This document shows, piece after piece, positions 22,322 to 36,543 of a stretch of 64,000 nt of DNA; position 1 is the stretch's first letter; the number at the start of each line of letters is the position of its first letter. The position numbers were made by a program, and so were the translations under genes. The notes under the pieces were generated by a model. That model made no database searches. It was given only the letters and a program-made list of their open reading frames with translations, and had not been told where the DNA came from. Source of the DNA: Hydractinia symbiolongicarpus (taxonomy: Eukaryota > Cnidaria > Hydrozoa > Anthoathecata > Hydractiniidae); the NCBI RefSeq assembly GCF_029227915.1, contig NC_079877.1, forward strand, positions 13,143,351 to 13,207,350. Reading direction: 5' to 3'.

Positions 22322-25043
22322 ATTGTACGATCGGTTTTTAATATGATATGGAAATGGTAAATACGTTATTACTAACTTCAGTTTTTCTGTGTGTTTAAAC
22401 TTGTTCATGAACCGGTTTAATCGCGTTTAATTTATTAAAACTGGCCTCACGTTCGTTAAGAAAGCTTCCAACATGAATGAATATATATAATTTTTATGGA
22501 TAAAAAAGTTTACTATTTGCCACCTATATTTCGTTTTAACATTATGAAGTTGCTTGTATTAAATTAGTTATCGGCTTATCTGTAATTGATTATTTTTTAC
22601 ATAAAATCTCACTTGTAGCGAAAATAAATGTGTTTCCATATACTGTACTTTATGTTTTTACCTGCATATCCTTGTTTCAATAAAAAACTGCAATTTGTGT
22701 CGTAATCAATTCACTTTAGCGTTGATGGTTAAGTCGAATAGTTTTACCTTGTAAGCTTTTTCCCCAGAAGAGATAAATTTTTAAAATATTGCCAACAAGT
22801 CAGAAATGTTAGTCAAACAATGTTAGAAAAATAGTAAGTTAATATTGAGTGAACTCCTAAGGGACAGAATGAGCGTGTTGCGAGCAGTTATGTGTCGTAA
22901 CATTGTGTTGCGAGCAGATCGCATTAATGCCAAGTATAATAAAAACTACGTTTGCTCAAATATTAACCATTTTTATCTACGTTTATGGAAAACAAAAGTA
23001 TTGCTCGTTTTTGTTTTTATTATGCGACTTCTCTCTTTTCCCAAGACGAATTTACTTTTGGAATGGTTCTTGCTGTTAAATACACAAACGTTAACGTGAA
23101 CTTTGTCCTCGAGGCTTTTTGTGTCTCGCCGGGTATGCGCTTATTGACCGTCGACAAGTAGGAAGGATCGATCTACGATCTTGCAACGTTGAGTCGGGTA
23201 TTTTTCTCGTCATCTAACGGGCAATGCTTTGTACCCGCTGGCTGCACAGTCGTACTTTTGCACACACGCAAGGCAGCAAATTTTCTAGTCGAACACCCCT
23301 GCGCGATGTAATAATAAACGTCGTGCCCCTTCTTAAACAAGGATCACGAAAACAACTAAAAGCGGATTTTTTTATTGGATTTGGTGTTGTTTTTTAAAAA
23401 AAATTGAAGGTCTTGTATAGCAGTATTACACGTGACTATCAGAAAAACAACAACAGGTTTTAGTTTTTACTAATTTGATTTTTTATAAGTTTACAATGAA
23501 AACCGAAACAAATACGGCTTTTTTAAGAACAAAACGAGAATAAAAATACATCATACTCATTGCCATAAACAAAACTATTATTATAAGAAACTGAAATAAT
23601 TGTGTATTACTAAAAATCATCGCGCCAAATAACCTTTTCTCGTCCCCAGGGTCTCATAACCCCTAAGCTCTTAACACGGCCAATCATGTTCAAAAGGCAA
23701 TATGCCCTGGGAACGAGATTAAATAAATCTTAAGTGCTAACGAAAAAGAAGACGATTATTATCCAATCAGAACAGTGGAACAGTATTAGACACACTTTTA
23801 AAACAAGGCCACTTCAAAAATTGAATTTTTTTACTTTAGAAGATCAACGGCGTAGCAGTTGGCAAACTTCACGAATGCGAAAATGAAAAAGCTTTCATAA
23901 AAATGTGAATCAAGAAAATTTTATTTGTCTTTTATAAAGATTAACCAAAATTTGGAGAGCTTTCAATAAATAGGATAACACGGAATAAATGAAAATCTAT
24001 TACCACGGTTTTAAGGTTCACAGAACATTAAAAATAAGTTAAAATATTTAAATTATACATTTAAAAAAGAAAAAGAATATTTTTGTGAGTTTTTTATCAG
24101 AAGATGAACAAAAACATATCGTCAAAACTTAAATCGCACTGGGGATTTGAGGTTGGCGTTATCGGGGTTGGCGTTATTAAAGTGGGCGTTATCAAAGAGG
24201 GCGTACTTTAGTAAAATAACTTTTTAAATGCACTAAAGATATTTCGCATCACTCGTATATACAGATATACAAAAAAGTTTAGAAGAGGGGCGATTTTTAG
24301 ATTCTCATAAACATCTTAAGCATTGACAATATATAGTGCATTCTCATTTGCTATGAGTATTTTATTTATAAATCTTTATACGTCTTGTGAAGATAACAGC
24401 ATCCCAGTTAAGGGGTGAAAATCAGTCCTAATTTTAAAAGGTAATAATATTACATATGCTGAGCAACTTATTTTAAAACATTGCTAAAAATTAACAATCA
24501 TAAACTTTAAAGATCTTCCATTTAAAAGAAAGAAATTAAAAACATGAAACAGCTAACAAAAAACCAACATGGCTACCCCACAACTTTAACAGTCGATAAC
24601 GATAAACACAGGAGGATTTGTGTGCAGTGTTTTTATGTTATGCACGAACCTGCTGAGTTGACAAGGCGCCATATTGTTAAAATTAATGTATTGCATAAAA
24701 TTAAAAATAATGTTTTTATCTATTATCGTTTTATCGTATTATAAAATATGGAGGTCACGTGTTGTTTAAACCTCTTTCACCGATTTTAACGGACTAAAGT
24801 AGAAAAAATAATAATGTTAACCTACAAATGATACAAAAAAACTGCGCTTTCAGAAATACAACAACTTAACAATATATTGACAAAACAAAAGCGAAAATTG
24901 CGAACATAATTTCCGCGTTCATTAATAACAAAAAACAACACTGGAAAAAAAATAATTCGCGAATGTACAAGCTTAAACCAAATTCAATGGTAATCCTAAT
25001 TTTGCTATGAAGAAAAAAACGAGCTGTGGCATCCACGTATGTC
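22322..25043. other. Intergenic region between convergent TPP2 and CIC
   Basis: Between the 3' ends of two convergent genes. AT-rich, with a short MITE (23638-23718) and no open frame with recognisable similarity. A final small CIC exon on the minus strand could lie here if the donor at 25048 is used, but I could not identify one. Confidence 0.6.
23638..23718. repeat. 81-bp MITE with CTCGTCCCCAGGG ends
   Basis: Ends TCTCGTCCCCAGGG and, inverted, CCCTGGGAACGAGA. The same terminal string occurs at 45426-45438 and inverted at 40285-40297, so this is a dispersed family within the window. Confidence 0.6.
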
Positions 25044-28000
25044 TTACCTGCTTTTCTTCATGATGTTTTGCCGCACCTCTCGAATTTTGACTTGCAAACT
25101 CCACTTAGACGGAAAGAGATCTTTATGAGCCTGCTGAAAAGCAACAGCTACGTTATCTTGCGGATAGTAGCCGTGCGCTTCGAATAGCTGCATCACCAAA
25201 CTCCTCCGTTTGTCTAAAATTTGTCGATTCGAAGTTATTGGCGAAAGGGAAGTGATCCCTGCATCTGTGATAGCTGTTTTAAAATTAGTACCAGCACTCG
25301 AGGCGGGAGTAGTATTAACAGACGTTACATGCGGAGGAGTGCTTTCTGATGTTGAGAAAAATTGAGACAAGTGTTGAAAATGCTCCTCCTCGTATGTTCT
25401 AAAAGTAAACAATGCATTATATTTTCAGAAAAAGTGGCCAACGCCCATTAAATAACACAAATACTATAGGTAATGAAAATGCGAGATATTTCAATTCTTT
25501 CAACTAAACGGGTTATGTGTAGCAGAACTACACGGCAAATTTACAACACACCTTGTAAACACACTGGACAGATTTACAATATTGTTGTACCTTTCCACTC
25601 CATCTACAGCTTGTTTTTTTAGGATTGATTTCTTGAGTGGACTGCTTGGTGTGGGTGTACACGGTTCCGATTTTGTCCTTTGATCAAAAACAACTCGTGT
25701 CTTTGAATCGTCAAATCGTATTCTAGCACCCGAAGAATTTCTTTGGCCAGTCACTGTAGGAAATGTACCAGACATTCCAAGTGAGATGCTGTAATTTTTC
25801 TCGGCTAGATCGTTTTTCATAGTGGGGGAGGACATCCACGGAACTGCAGACGCAGACATGTTTTTCTGACTTAACGATGTGGGAATCAATAATAGATTCT
25901 GGCCCGCCACACTGCGATTGTAGTTCATCATCGCTAACTCTTCCTGCGAGTGTGAAATAGGTGCACCCGAGGAGTTTTTGCATGATGTGTTAAATATCAA
26001 AACAGATTGTGCATTGTTAATATTTACATCGATACCTTGTTGTGTCAGCAAACTCATGGAACGGTCAGTTTGATTCGAGTTCTTGTCATCTTTCATCAAC
26101 TCTGATATCGAGAAAGCCTTTGGAGCTGCTGATGGGGAAACTTCTGATGAAATTTTAACTGGCAAACAGATCGATGAGGACGATAAATTTTTAAGATTTA
26201 CACCGTCAAACAAAGCTTGCTGTTGTTTTTCCACGTGGATCGAAGATCGTTCCCTTTCATTGTCGTCTGGTTCTCTCCCTTCAAAATTTAAAGCTTTACT
26301 TTTTGTTATACGTGTTTTTGTGTAAGGACTTTTCGTAGGTGATGTATTGAATTGTGAGGTAGTTGAATGATAAAACTTTTTAGGATTAAAATCAAATTCG
26401 GAAGGGGGTTCCTCCTTGCATTCCAATTGCAGTTGCTCTGCTGAAATATTGTTTTTCTGTAAACAGAAATAAAATAAATAAAATAAACAGCTGTTTCAAT
26501 ACAGCACGCTGCTAAAACAGCAACGAAATTATCATTGCGACTCACCTTTGGACTTTCGACATAAGGTGCTGCACTATATTCGGAAGACGCTGAAATAATA
26601 ATAATAATAACAATAATAATAATAAAATATAAGACAAACAAAACACTGACTGATTAACATGCCATATTTAGTTATCGAGCAACAGAAAAGATTCTGTTAG
26701 ATTTGTACCACAAGTTGTCATGGAGACGAAAACAAACACAAAAATAGTTTTAATAAGCCATGAAAAAACACTTAACCATAAGTAAGAACGTGAAGTATCC
26801 ACAGCTAATTTTTGTCAATATTAAATTTTGCATAAATTTGTTTCTTCTTTTAAGTAACGTAGATAAGATGCAAAGGGTTTTACTAATTCATTAGAACTTT
26901 AAGTTAAAAAACATAAAACTGCAAACAAGTGTTCTATGCTTTAAATATTTTTTATGAAACAGATGCAAAAATAAATATTTCATAACAGAAAATGCCATGT
27001 TAAAGTCTGCAACGTACTTATAGCAGCCTCTGTTTTACTTTTTCTGTTAGCCTTTTTATCTTTTGATGACCACTTCCACTCTGGATTATTTTTGTAGTGA
27101 GCTTCCTTCACCTAAACGAAACAATTGTTCACAAATATGTTCTTGGCAGATTAAAAATTCTAAAAACCACAAAATCTAGATACAATTTACCTCTTCAGCC
27201 TGTTTTCTGTATTTTTGTTGCTCTTCTGGTGTGAGCGCATACCACATTTCACCAAGAATCTTTGAAACAGTTCGATTGTCTTGGTTTGGATTTTTTTGAT
27301 GCACAATTTGCCGATGCTTTTTACTGAATATCATAAATGCATTCATGGGTCGTCGAACATGCTCTACACTGCCTTTTCCAGTCTAAAAAAGGAACAAACG
27401 CTTTCCAAAACCCATAATACACTATGGTCTTGTGGTGGCAACAGACAAAAGAAAAAAGAGAATTTGACAATTTTATGGAAAAAATTCAGTTGTGCAATAA
27501 AGAAGTCTTGGACTTACAATGGGAGGGAAGTAAAGACTGAAATGATAGAGAAGATGGTTTGTATTCTAAGAATAATGTTTGTAGTGATTTTTGGGGAGTT
27601 ATGTTCCCAAAACCAACGGCCTTTACAGTTTCCACCAGATAGAAAAAAACATTCATACAACTAAGACAACCATTAAAATTAATTTTTAAGTTAAATCTAA
27701 TTTTGCACGCAAGTTATAAAAAAAGTTTATCGAATAATTTGACATACAAGAAGAGCTTACAGCTTATGTGATGAGTTTAACATAAAAAAATATTTTCATG
27801 TTAACATCCTCGAATTCGAAATCGCAAAAGTAGGCCTTTAAAAATGATACAAAAATTGAATTTCCAGAAAATGCTCCGTTCTCTACATTTATCCAGCAAT
27901 TTCCTAACTCTCTTACATAAAGAAATTTTAAGACTCGCCTAATCGCAACAATACAGCCTGGGTTTAATTGATTTACTTTTTATGAAAATTCAGAAAGACT

Positions 28001-31000
28001 AGACATTAAGCCATTCTTAAATAATTTTTTGTTTGCTGTAATCCAACTGAACATATTGTCAACCCTAAACATTATTATAAACTTCAGAAAAATGGTGGAA
28101 GTGGAAAAAAATATTTTTTTAAAAAAATTTATCACTGCTCAATACGAAAAATTTATGTCTTTAACTATACATTTTTTGCTCAATTTTTTTTCTTTGAGAA
28201 ATAATAAACAATAAGAAAAAAAATATCCACATAAAACATAACAGAGGTAATTGTGGAAAATTCAAAACAGATATGTACATAAATAAAAAATTAATAAAAG
28301 CTGTTAACAACATATTTATCAAGGGAAGTTGCAAAATATATCATTTTAAATTTACTTAATTGAAATACCCTTCAAAAAGAACATATTTTTGGCATGATGT
28401 GATTTGCAAGGTGTTACTTTTAAAACAACATTCCACAAGAAAATTGTTATTAGCTAACCCATATAGAAAAGAATAAAAAATGTTGATAATCATTGACATT
28501 GTTTTATCATGAACATAACACAACAATAATTCCTATTTCAAACTCACTCTCCTTTTATGTTTTAACATATTTCAATTCTCATCCTGATAAAAGCAAAAAC
28601 AAATGCAGGAGAGACAAATTTTATAACTTGCTAAGTTTAATATTAAAAATGACTTTTTTAAAGTCATTGAGAAAACCTGGACAGAAATTTTTTTTAAAAA
28701 AAAGAGTAGAGACATTTTGATGTCAAACATTTCGAGTTTTCAACTTAGCTAAGTTAAATACTCCATGCTTGACGGAATATGTATGCATAAATTATGTGTA
28801 TTTTAACAATACTACCACGTTATGGAAAGTGATTTCTTGTAAAGTAGGTAGAAAATACCAAACAAGTGTTAATTTGAAAAGAGAAAATTAATAATAAATA
28901 ATGAAAAAAACAAGCTTTAATAATATTCATTAAATAAAGTTAAGTTTAGGTGCCAAAGTATAGACAGAAATGAAATCTAAAAATTGGCAGTGGTTTTTAT
29001 AAATTCTTTTCTCAAAGAATATTTTTGTTTTTAAAATAATTCAGACACAGGTAATTTCATTAATTTGATTTATGGATATAACAATCTACTATTTTATAAA
29101 CTTGTAAACCAATACCTTTTACCGCAAACAATTTAAACTAATTCAGTATTCAAAATGTTTTGATTAACATAATAATCACCGTGCAAAATATGCCAGTATA
29201 TATATAAAAAACAAATTAACTTTTTTTATCAATATATGTTTAAAAAGGGTGAAAAAATGTTTACACAGGGCCTATTTGACCTTGAAGTTGCTCAGCGGAT
29301 TGCTATTGATCCTTGTTCCAAAAAAAACACTATAATCTAGTCATCTAATGGTAACACCCACAAAAATACTATAGTTGTTTTAACACTGATATTTGTTTAT
29401 AAGTAGGCTTTTGCCACAGGCCTACTTGGGATTTACTAAATTGGAGGAAACTGTTTGGGATGGATATAAAACCTAAAGCTGGCCATGCAAGTAGCTTAAT
29501 TTGTGGATGAATTAGTGATGAATCCTTACTAACAGCTTAAAAAACATGTAGTATATTTTTCATACATATTTTAGGCCTCAAAATTATTATAACTGAAAAA
29601 GTATATACCTTTTTCATATTTTTTGGTGGTGTCTCCTTCTCTGGTATCTTTGGGGTTTTTCCAGGTATTGACCAAGACAGTTTCACAGGACTCTGGACAT
29701 TAGATAATGGTAATGTTACACAATCTGTATTTGGACTTAATGATCCAGACTCATCACGTAAAGCTCCAACTGGTTTTGCAAAAACGCTAACATCTGAGCC
29801 AAGTGGTACTGCACTAGGTTTTACTGTTACTGATGCAGTTGTAGAAGGCAATGGCATCAATGGTTTAAAAGCTTGAACAGCAACTGGAGATCTTAATGAT
29901 TGTAAAGTTGATGATGTAGATGGGTCTATTGGTGAAAACCCATCAAGTGGTGGAAGTTTTGTTTCCATGTTGAGCTTTGACGTACTAAATGATTTTGATG
30001 GTGATGAACATGCTGATTTATCATCACGAGAATGTAGAAATATCCCAGAATCTGGACTCACTGGATAGGATGAATTTCCATGACTTGGAGATATTTTTGG
30101 GGTACTTTGGTAAGCAAAACTTGATGTTAAAACATTGCTGCACATTGGTGGACTGACACTAAATGCTCGGGCCACATATGGTGATACTAATTTCCTAGGT
30201 GACTTTAGTAGAGGAGTAGATGGTTCTGAAAATGGTGTTGTACATCTACTCAGGCTCATTAATGCAGAAGCAGCTTCAACATCAGAATCATCCATATTAT
30301 CAGGCCAGTGATAATCATGTGGTGGTAAACTACAAGTGCTAGAGTTGTCTGGAGTGATAGAATCAGAGTTGCGTAGTTTGGACATATCGGTTTGCGATGA
30401 TAAGTGTCTTGAACAAAGACCTTTTTTCTGTGATTCTTTGTCACAATTACGAGCAGAGCATAACCGCCTCCATTGTTTTCCATTAAATTTTTTTCGAAAT
30501 CCATCAGATGCAATAACTATTTCTCCCTTTTTATACATATGAGGTGTTGTGGCTCTACTAGAACGTGAACCACGGCTCTGTGGAGTGGAACTGCGGCTGG
30601 ATGACGGTTGAGACCCAATTCGATTTGTTAAAGTTGTGAATACCTCATCAACTTCTAAGTCCATTTCAGTTTCAGACACTGCAGAATCAGTCTCCTCATC
30701 ATCATAATCGGTTACATCTTTTTCTTTTACAATGGGTAATTCAAAACTACGTAAATCACTACGTGTAACCCACTTTTCTTCCGTAATATTACCATTTGGA
30801 TTTAGAATTTTGACCTTATATTTTAAAGGCCTGTCTTTTATTTCGAGCACTACAGATTTAACAAAAATGTCCTCCTCTTTTTCAATTTTTACACACACAG
30901 AATTACCTACTGATACAGCAGATCTGTTGGGTGCACTGTTTAATATAACATCTTCATTAGAACAGGATAGATCAAATACATAGGGTACCAAATCATCATT

Positions 31001-31312
31001 ATCAAATGTAACTTTTAATTCGCCAGATGACTTAAAATTGGTAACACATCCTGGGACATAAAAACTACCATGTTTACCAAGAACTTCAGATGAAATTAGT
31101 TTATATGTTGTGACCTTTCTCATTTTTGACTTCCTTTTTTTTTCTTGACTGCAAGATTCATTTGAGCAGTTCCTTGTTGTTAAATCGCTTGAGATTCCAT
31201 TGACACTTCGTTTTCTTGAAATCATAGTTCGAGTTTTTTGTTCTTTCTGGTAAAACCCAGAATAATGTGTTGATATATAGTTATCTAATGGTATCATCCT
31301 GTCCATAGAATT
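25044..31312 (-). CDS. CIC: Capicua transcriptional repressor (HMG-box)
   Basis: HMG-box repressor of receptor tyrosine kinase target genes, relieved by ERK; acts in the nucleus. Minus-strand exons: 31312-29609 (ATG at 31306), 27382-27191, 27111-27018, 26589-26546, 26456-25591, 25398-25044. Phases join into one frame of 1082 residues. Residues about 70-190 resemble the N-terminal Tudor-like region of long CIC. Residues 261-304 ([25 protein letters not shown]) are the conserved CIC N-terminal block. Exon 27382 begins the HMG box ([16 protein letters not shown]), completed in 27111 ([14 protein letters not shown]). Exon 26456 has a CIC-like [15 protein letters not shown] stretch. The last exon is the C1 motif ([40 protein letters not shown]), needed with the HMG box for DNA binding. 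An upstream 5' exon is implied by the acceptor at 31313-31314 but was not identified. Two donors for exon 26456 (after 25591 or 25552) differ by 39 in-frame bases. Confidence 0.93.
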
Positions 31313-31314
31313 CT

Positions 31315-33100
31315 AAAAAAAGGAAAAAGAAAATGTTTAAGAGTGGAATCAACAATAAACCTGGCTAATCACAGAAATTAATAGTTTGGTTGATTTTCAG
31401 AAAATCATAGGCTAAATTCCTTCTATTTTTATATGAAAAATCTGCAGGAAGAATTGAAAAATAGACAATGATGTACAGCACAATACAGCTAACACTAAAT
31501 GCAAAGGAAAATGGCGGGGTATAGCTATAACGTTTATAAAAATATTCACTAAGGGTAACAATGTTTTTTGTCTTCTGCCTCTCTAAAACAGTTGCTTAGC
31601 TGGAAAAAGAGTGAGAAATTTATACTGATCACCCTTGTAATTATTTTTGTATGGGGTATATCTCGCAAAAATAGTATGCAATGCAGGTACGACACTAAAA
31701 AAAAGTTAACTTAGCCAAGTGAGTAAACCTTGAAACCAATTGTGATATTTCATTTTAAACTAGCAGTACGTTACTTAAAGAAATTGTTTGCAGCAACAAA
31801 AAATTAGTTCAAGTTTTTTAGCAGGCTCATTTTTGCAGCAACTTTGCACATTGTTGTGGCCCTGCCCTTACATTGACGTAGAATCAAATCAAATGCCAAA
31901 ACAAAAAAAGTTCTTTTACAACTCTATCACAGACGAATATAAACTATACTATATGGTGGATATTAAGAGTAAATCTGTAAACGCATACATAGTGCTTAGA
32001 AATCATCACCCTTTTTTTCAGCACGGTCCTCCATCTTGCTTCATTCCTGGAGTTTCCCAAGTGATTAAAATTCTGAATGAGCATATGTGATAAAAGATTG
32101 AAGAGAAGCAATTGGTTAAAAAAAAATATGCTCGATAATGTACTTAAAGCCCATTGGTTAAACGTACCGAGCAGGTTGCGCCATTGTTAAAAAATTAATT
32201 TGTTGTCAAAAAAAATTTAGCAAAACATCTGAACTAAGATCATAAACCAGGGAAGAACAAATGTACTCTATTTATTTATTTTAATAAAATTAGCGTACAG
32301 TTCTGTTATATTTTTTTTAAATTATAAGAACCAATTAATATCTATTACTAAAAGCTGAAAATAAACTAAGTTTAAAAGACAGAGAAGGTATAACATAAAT
32401 ATACATCCCATTTTCTCCCCCGTATTGTTAGAAAATATTTTTTTGAATAGGCTTGGTAGTTCCCCTAAGCCTACATATTTTCGGGCCCGGGCAGGCTAAG
32501 TTGATCTATATATAAATTTCATTCATAATCTTTTGTTTTTGAATGAATGTGATTAAACGATCAAATCATTGAAATAAGCGCACACAGTTAGCATAGGCGC
32601 CTATCACAAAGGCTTGTTTTCGTCGGCAAAAATATTTTTAACATTAGAAAACTTCCAGAACTTTAAAATGTTAAATAACTAGAATGATAAATAAATTGGT
32701 AAAAAATTAGTTAAAATAATATTCAAGGCTTCTTAAGTCTAGTACCCTTTAAGAATATTGGTTCTAAGAATGAGCTGAGTATATATGGTCACTCATGTTG
32801 TTCTTTTCAATTCAAGAAATTTGAAAAACAATTAGCGAAAGATGTTTTGTGTTTTTTTTTCTGAGTTTTTCCTAACAAAAAAAAAACTTAGTGTAGCCAG
32901 CAAAACTTGCGTTTGACGTCATAAACCCAAAAAAAGTTCAATACGTGTTTTTGGGATGGAGTGTGTTTACACATCCAATTTTTAGGGCTAACATTACCTC
33001 AAAATAACTTAGCGTAACTTAGTTGTGGAAAACCCTTAGTGCTGATCCGAAATCTGGTCAGGGTAAGCCCATTGGGAAAGCTTGTTGAGAAATTTACGGC
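31315..33100. other. Intergenic region between divergent CIC and SDHD
   Basis: Shared upstream region of two divergently transcribed genes, likely with an unrecognised 5' exon and promoter of CIC. It contains a perfect CRE-type palindrome TGACGTCA at 32914-32921, about 210 bases before the SDHD start. No open frame with similarity seen. Confidence 0.5.
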
Positions 33101-33121
33101 GTGCCGTGAATCATTAGTGCT

Positions 33122-33132
33122 AAAATGGCGGC
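33122..33132 (+). promoter_or_regulatory. YY1-like motif overlapping the SDHD start codon
   Basis: AAAATGGCGGC matches the known YY1 consensus AAnATGGCGGC and overlaps the ATG at 33125. In animals YY1 sites over the start codon are common in nuclear genes for mitochondrial and ribosomal proteins. Function here is inferred from the match only. Confidence 0.5.
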
Positions 33133-36100
33133 GGTAGCTGTGCTTAGATCTGCAAGAAACCCTTCGATTTTGTGTTTTCGTGGTAAGTTATCGTAATACA
33201 AAACAAAAAGTGTTATACAAACAGGCAATAAAGCCAGAGCTTTTATATATATCTTTCCTCTTTTACTTTTAGGCTACTTAGGAGCTCACAAGATTTCTGC
33301 GAAGATTCTACTGCCCACCTCTCAGCTCCAGCAGGGAAAAAAGCATGATTGTATGATATGATTCTTCTGTTTATTTTATGTTCTGTTTATCTAGCTAGCT
33401 AAATATGCAAAAGTTGGCCTCCTATGATAAATTTTAGTAAATATCCTGTTTTTCTCGTAAATAGAAATGGCAAATTCCAAACTAGGTGCCAATTCATCTA
33501 AAACAGCACAAAATTATATGCCCAAAAAGTCTGCATCAATTTTTAAAAATTAATGCACTAATGTTTTATCTTAGAATCCTACTGGAGCAACTTTAGAATA
33601 CGTAAAAAAAATTGATTTAAATAAAATATGCGACCTTTGACAGTTATTCAATATGGACGATTAAATGTTACTATAGCCCCAAGGTAACCAAAGACAGGTT
33701 AGGAAAATTCGGGAGATGGCACACTGTTTGGAATGTTGGATGTTGCATAGAGTTGTCTGGAACACAGACCCTTATTGGGTCTGCGTAGCTCAAAACGAGT
33801 AAATAAATACTTTAGAACTCCCCCATTTGAGCCATATAGCCCTTTTGGGAATAATAGACAGGAAAAACCCTTGGTATTTGTAAGGCTATCCATGTAGAAT
33901 CTGCAGATCTTTCTATCTATCTAACATTTTTTATTTTATTTTTCATTCAGTAACAGTTTATTAACAGCAGGACATTAAAGGGAACCCAAGGTATAAAATG
34001 ATGTTAGACTTATATTATAGAGGCTATATTGTATTATGACAGCCCTGCCTGTAACTCTGACAAAAAAACATAATGAGATATGTACTGCCATAATATCATG
34101 AACAAATTTTGCTGAAAGTTTATTGGTGTAGAGTTCTTAAAGAAACTTTATTTGATAAAATTTACTCTATGAATATATAGTTGAGTAATAAAGTCATACA
34201 TGTAACACTTTAAAGGTTTTTTTATGACAGAGTCAAAGAAATTAAAAGCGCTGTTTTGCATTTCGGGATTAATTTTGGACGTGTTTTGGAAAAATTCGGG
34301 CAAGTTCTGGAGTTATTTTTGTTTTCTTTTCTGTTTTCAATAATTTTACTCTCCCTTATTAACTTGAACACAATAAGAACCAAGACCAACTTATAAATAA
34401 CCTGGCAAATTTACTTTAGAGGGGTAATTAATTTTTGCAATGGGTGCACAGAGGTGTAATCCAAGTGAGAGTTAACAGCATAATTTCTAGAGCTAAAAAA
34501 TAAATGTATACGTAAAGTGATAAAACTATTCACAAGCAAGGCTTAAAATTTGAGCGTGTTTTTGGCTAGTCCTTTAGACTCTTTTTTAGAAACCACACTT
34601 ATCATAACATAAAAGAAACAATATATAGCTATATTTAAAATATAAAATATTTTAATTTAATATATTTTAATATACAGTTTAATATACAGTGAAGTTTTTC
34701 TTAGCGAGCTACATCATCAAGCTAATATGTTAATAATGCTACATCTGTCCACCAATTTTAAACAGGCTCGCTTGAAAATAAAAGTAACTTTTTTAACAAA
34801 GTGTGGAATGTTTTGAAGTCAGAAAGATGTTACAAATCTATTTTAGATTGTGCCATGGTTTGGATACTGATATAAAAAACTATTTAACTCAAGTAACGTT
34901 TGCAGGGTTATTTAGGCCTTTTCTGAAAAATTTGTGCTGCACTGTTCTTATAAAATTTTGTGTGTGGGGGTGTGCACGTGCTATTGTGCGCCTCTCCTGA
35001 AAAGGACTAGATATTTGTTTGATTTAAAGACTCATCACGAGCCGAAATATTGTGATGAATTTCGGCATTTTGATTAGTTAGTGGAATTTATGCTGAATTT
35101 ATGAATTTATTGAAAGGCATTTTCTGTTAGCAAGACAGAATCTTTTCTCTGCTCTGCACAAAATAATCCGCCTTGTAGAGATAAGCCTTAAGTATAAGGT
35201 TTAAATTTGTTTGTGAAAAAAATATTTGACACTTGTTATAGTTGAATGTTTTATAAATACAATTTTTTTTCCTTTATTTTTTGGTTTCATTTTTACACAA
35301 AAACCGTAATGAACTGATGTCCATAACTTACATGAGCCGACTTGTGCGGGATTTCAAACCCTGTAGGTGCTATAGTCCAGATGAAATCTAGCATTTTTTA
35401 TTAATGTCAGGTATCCTGTTAGCACTTTTTACGTCATACATATGTCCATTAATAACGTTATTGAATGGCATTAGTCATGTTAAGGAAAATGAATAACAAA
35501 ACTAAAGAATATTATGTTATGGATCTTTCAATTGTAGTAAGGATTCAATTAAAATCGCTGAATAATCAAAATAATTAAAAGATTGAGAGGTTCACATCCC
35601 ATATAATTGTCTCGTTATCATATTATTTTGTTTAAGATTATGTTATAATGTTTTTTTATTCTTTCTTTATTTTTAGTAATAAATTCTAAAAGGGCTTCCT
35701 TTCACACCACTGTTTTGTGCAAAAAAGAAAAATTCGAGAGTAAGTTATTTCCAATAATTTCTTCATTTTTTTATGTTCCATTCGATTGGAATTAGATGTT
35801 ATCTTCCTCGATTTACTGTAAGGGTCTATTTTATTTATTTAGTATTTACTATAATTATTTTTTATTTTAATCGATCTATTCCCCTGTTAGTTCCACAAAA
35901 CCGAAAGGATGGAGCATATCACTGGGCAGTCGAAAGAGTTGTAGCAGTTGGACTGCTAGCATTTATACCAGCTGGTGCATTCTACCCATCTCCTATTGTG
36001 GACTACTCACTCGCTGTGTTACTACCCATGCACGCTTACTGGTAAGGTTGTGAAATCTTATCCGTTGTTTTTTTTTATTCCACAACAATTTTTAAACTTG

Positions 36101-36494
36101 CTGATGAAATTACTTGTTTACAATCGAATGATAAAAGTATTAAAATCGTTTGTTGTCTTAAGTGGAACCAAAATTTACCCACATTCAAAAGAATCAACTT
36201 ATATTTCTGAAAATGAATACCGTAATTGCCGTAAAAACCAAACTAACTGGAGCACGTGATTTTAGTTTTTAGCAGCCTGTGGAAAGAAAAAATATTTTTG
36301 TATCATATTATATTTTAATTTCTTATTTTAGGGGTATTAACGCGATTGTCGCTGATTACATGTGGCGTCCTGCTGTTCCTGCTGTAAACGCTCTTTCGTT
36401 GTTGACGTCAGTATTAGCTGGTGCCGGGTTGATGTACTTAAATATATACGATGTTGGTATATGCAAATTCACTTCTATGCTCATGCATCTTTGA
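33125..36494 (+). CDS. SDHD: Succinate dehydrogenase cytochrome b small subunit, mitochondrial
   Basis: Membrane anchor (CybS) of mitochondrial complex II, which passes electrons from succinate to ubiquinone. Five exons: 33125-33182, 33273-33350, 35677-35739, 35891-36041, 36332-36494, totalling 513 bases (170 residues plus stop), close to the usual family length. The N-terminus (MAAVAVLRSARNPSILCFRG, rich in Arg and Ser) is a mitochondrial presequence. The core has the family signature: YHWAVERVVAVGLLAF, DYSLAVLLPMHAYWG with the heme-ligand-type His, VADYMW, and the C-terminal LNIYDVGICKF. Three hydrophobic segments fit the three CybS helices. The 2.3-kb second intron is AT-rich and holds no recognisable gene. 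Confidence 0.93.
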
Positions 36495-36537
36495 TTAATC
36501 GAATGTTTACAAAAAGGCGCTGTACATTATTAATATG

Positions 36538-36543
36538 AATAAA
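36538..36543 (+). other. Candidate polyadenylation signal of SDHD
   Basis: AATAAA 44 bases after the SDHD stop codon on the same strand. Confidence 0.5.

Noticed and set aside
27281-27664. 127-codon plus-strand frame
   Set aside because: Runs antisense over the Capicua HMG-box exon and then into its intron; no similarity of its own.
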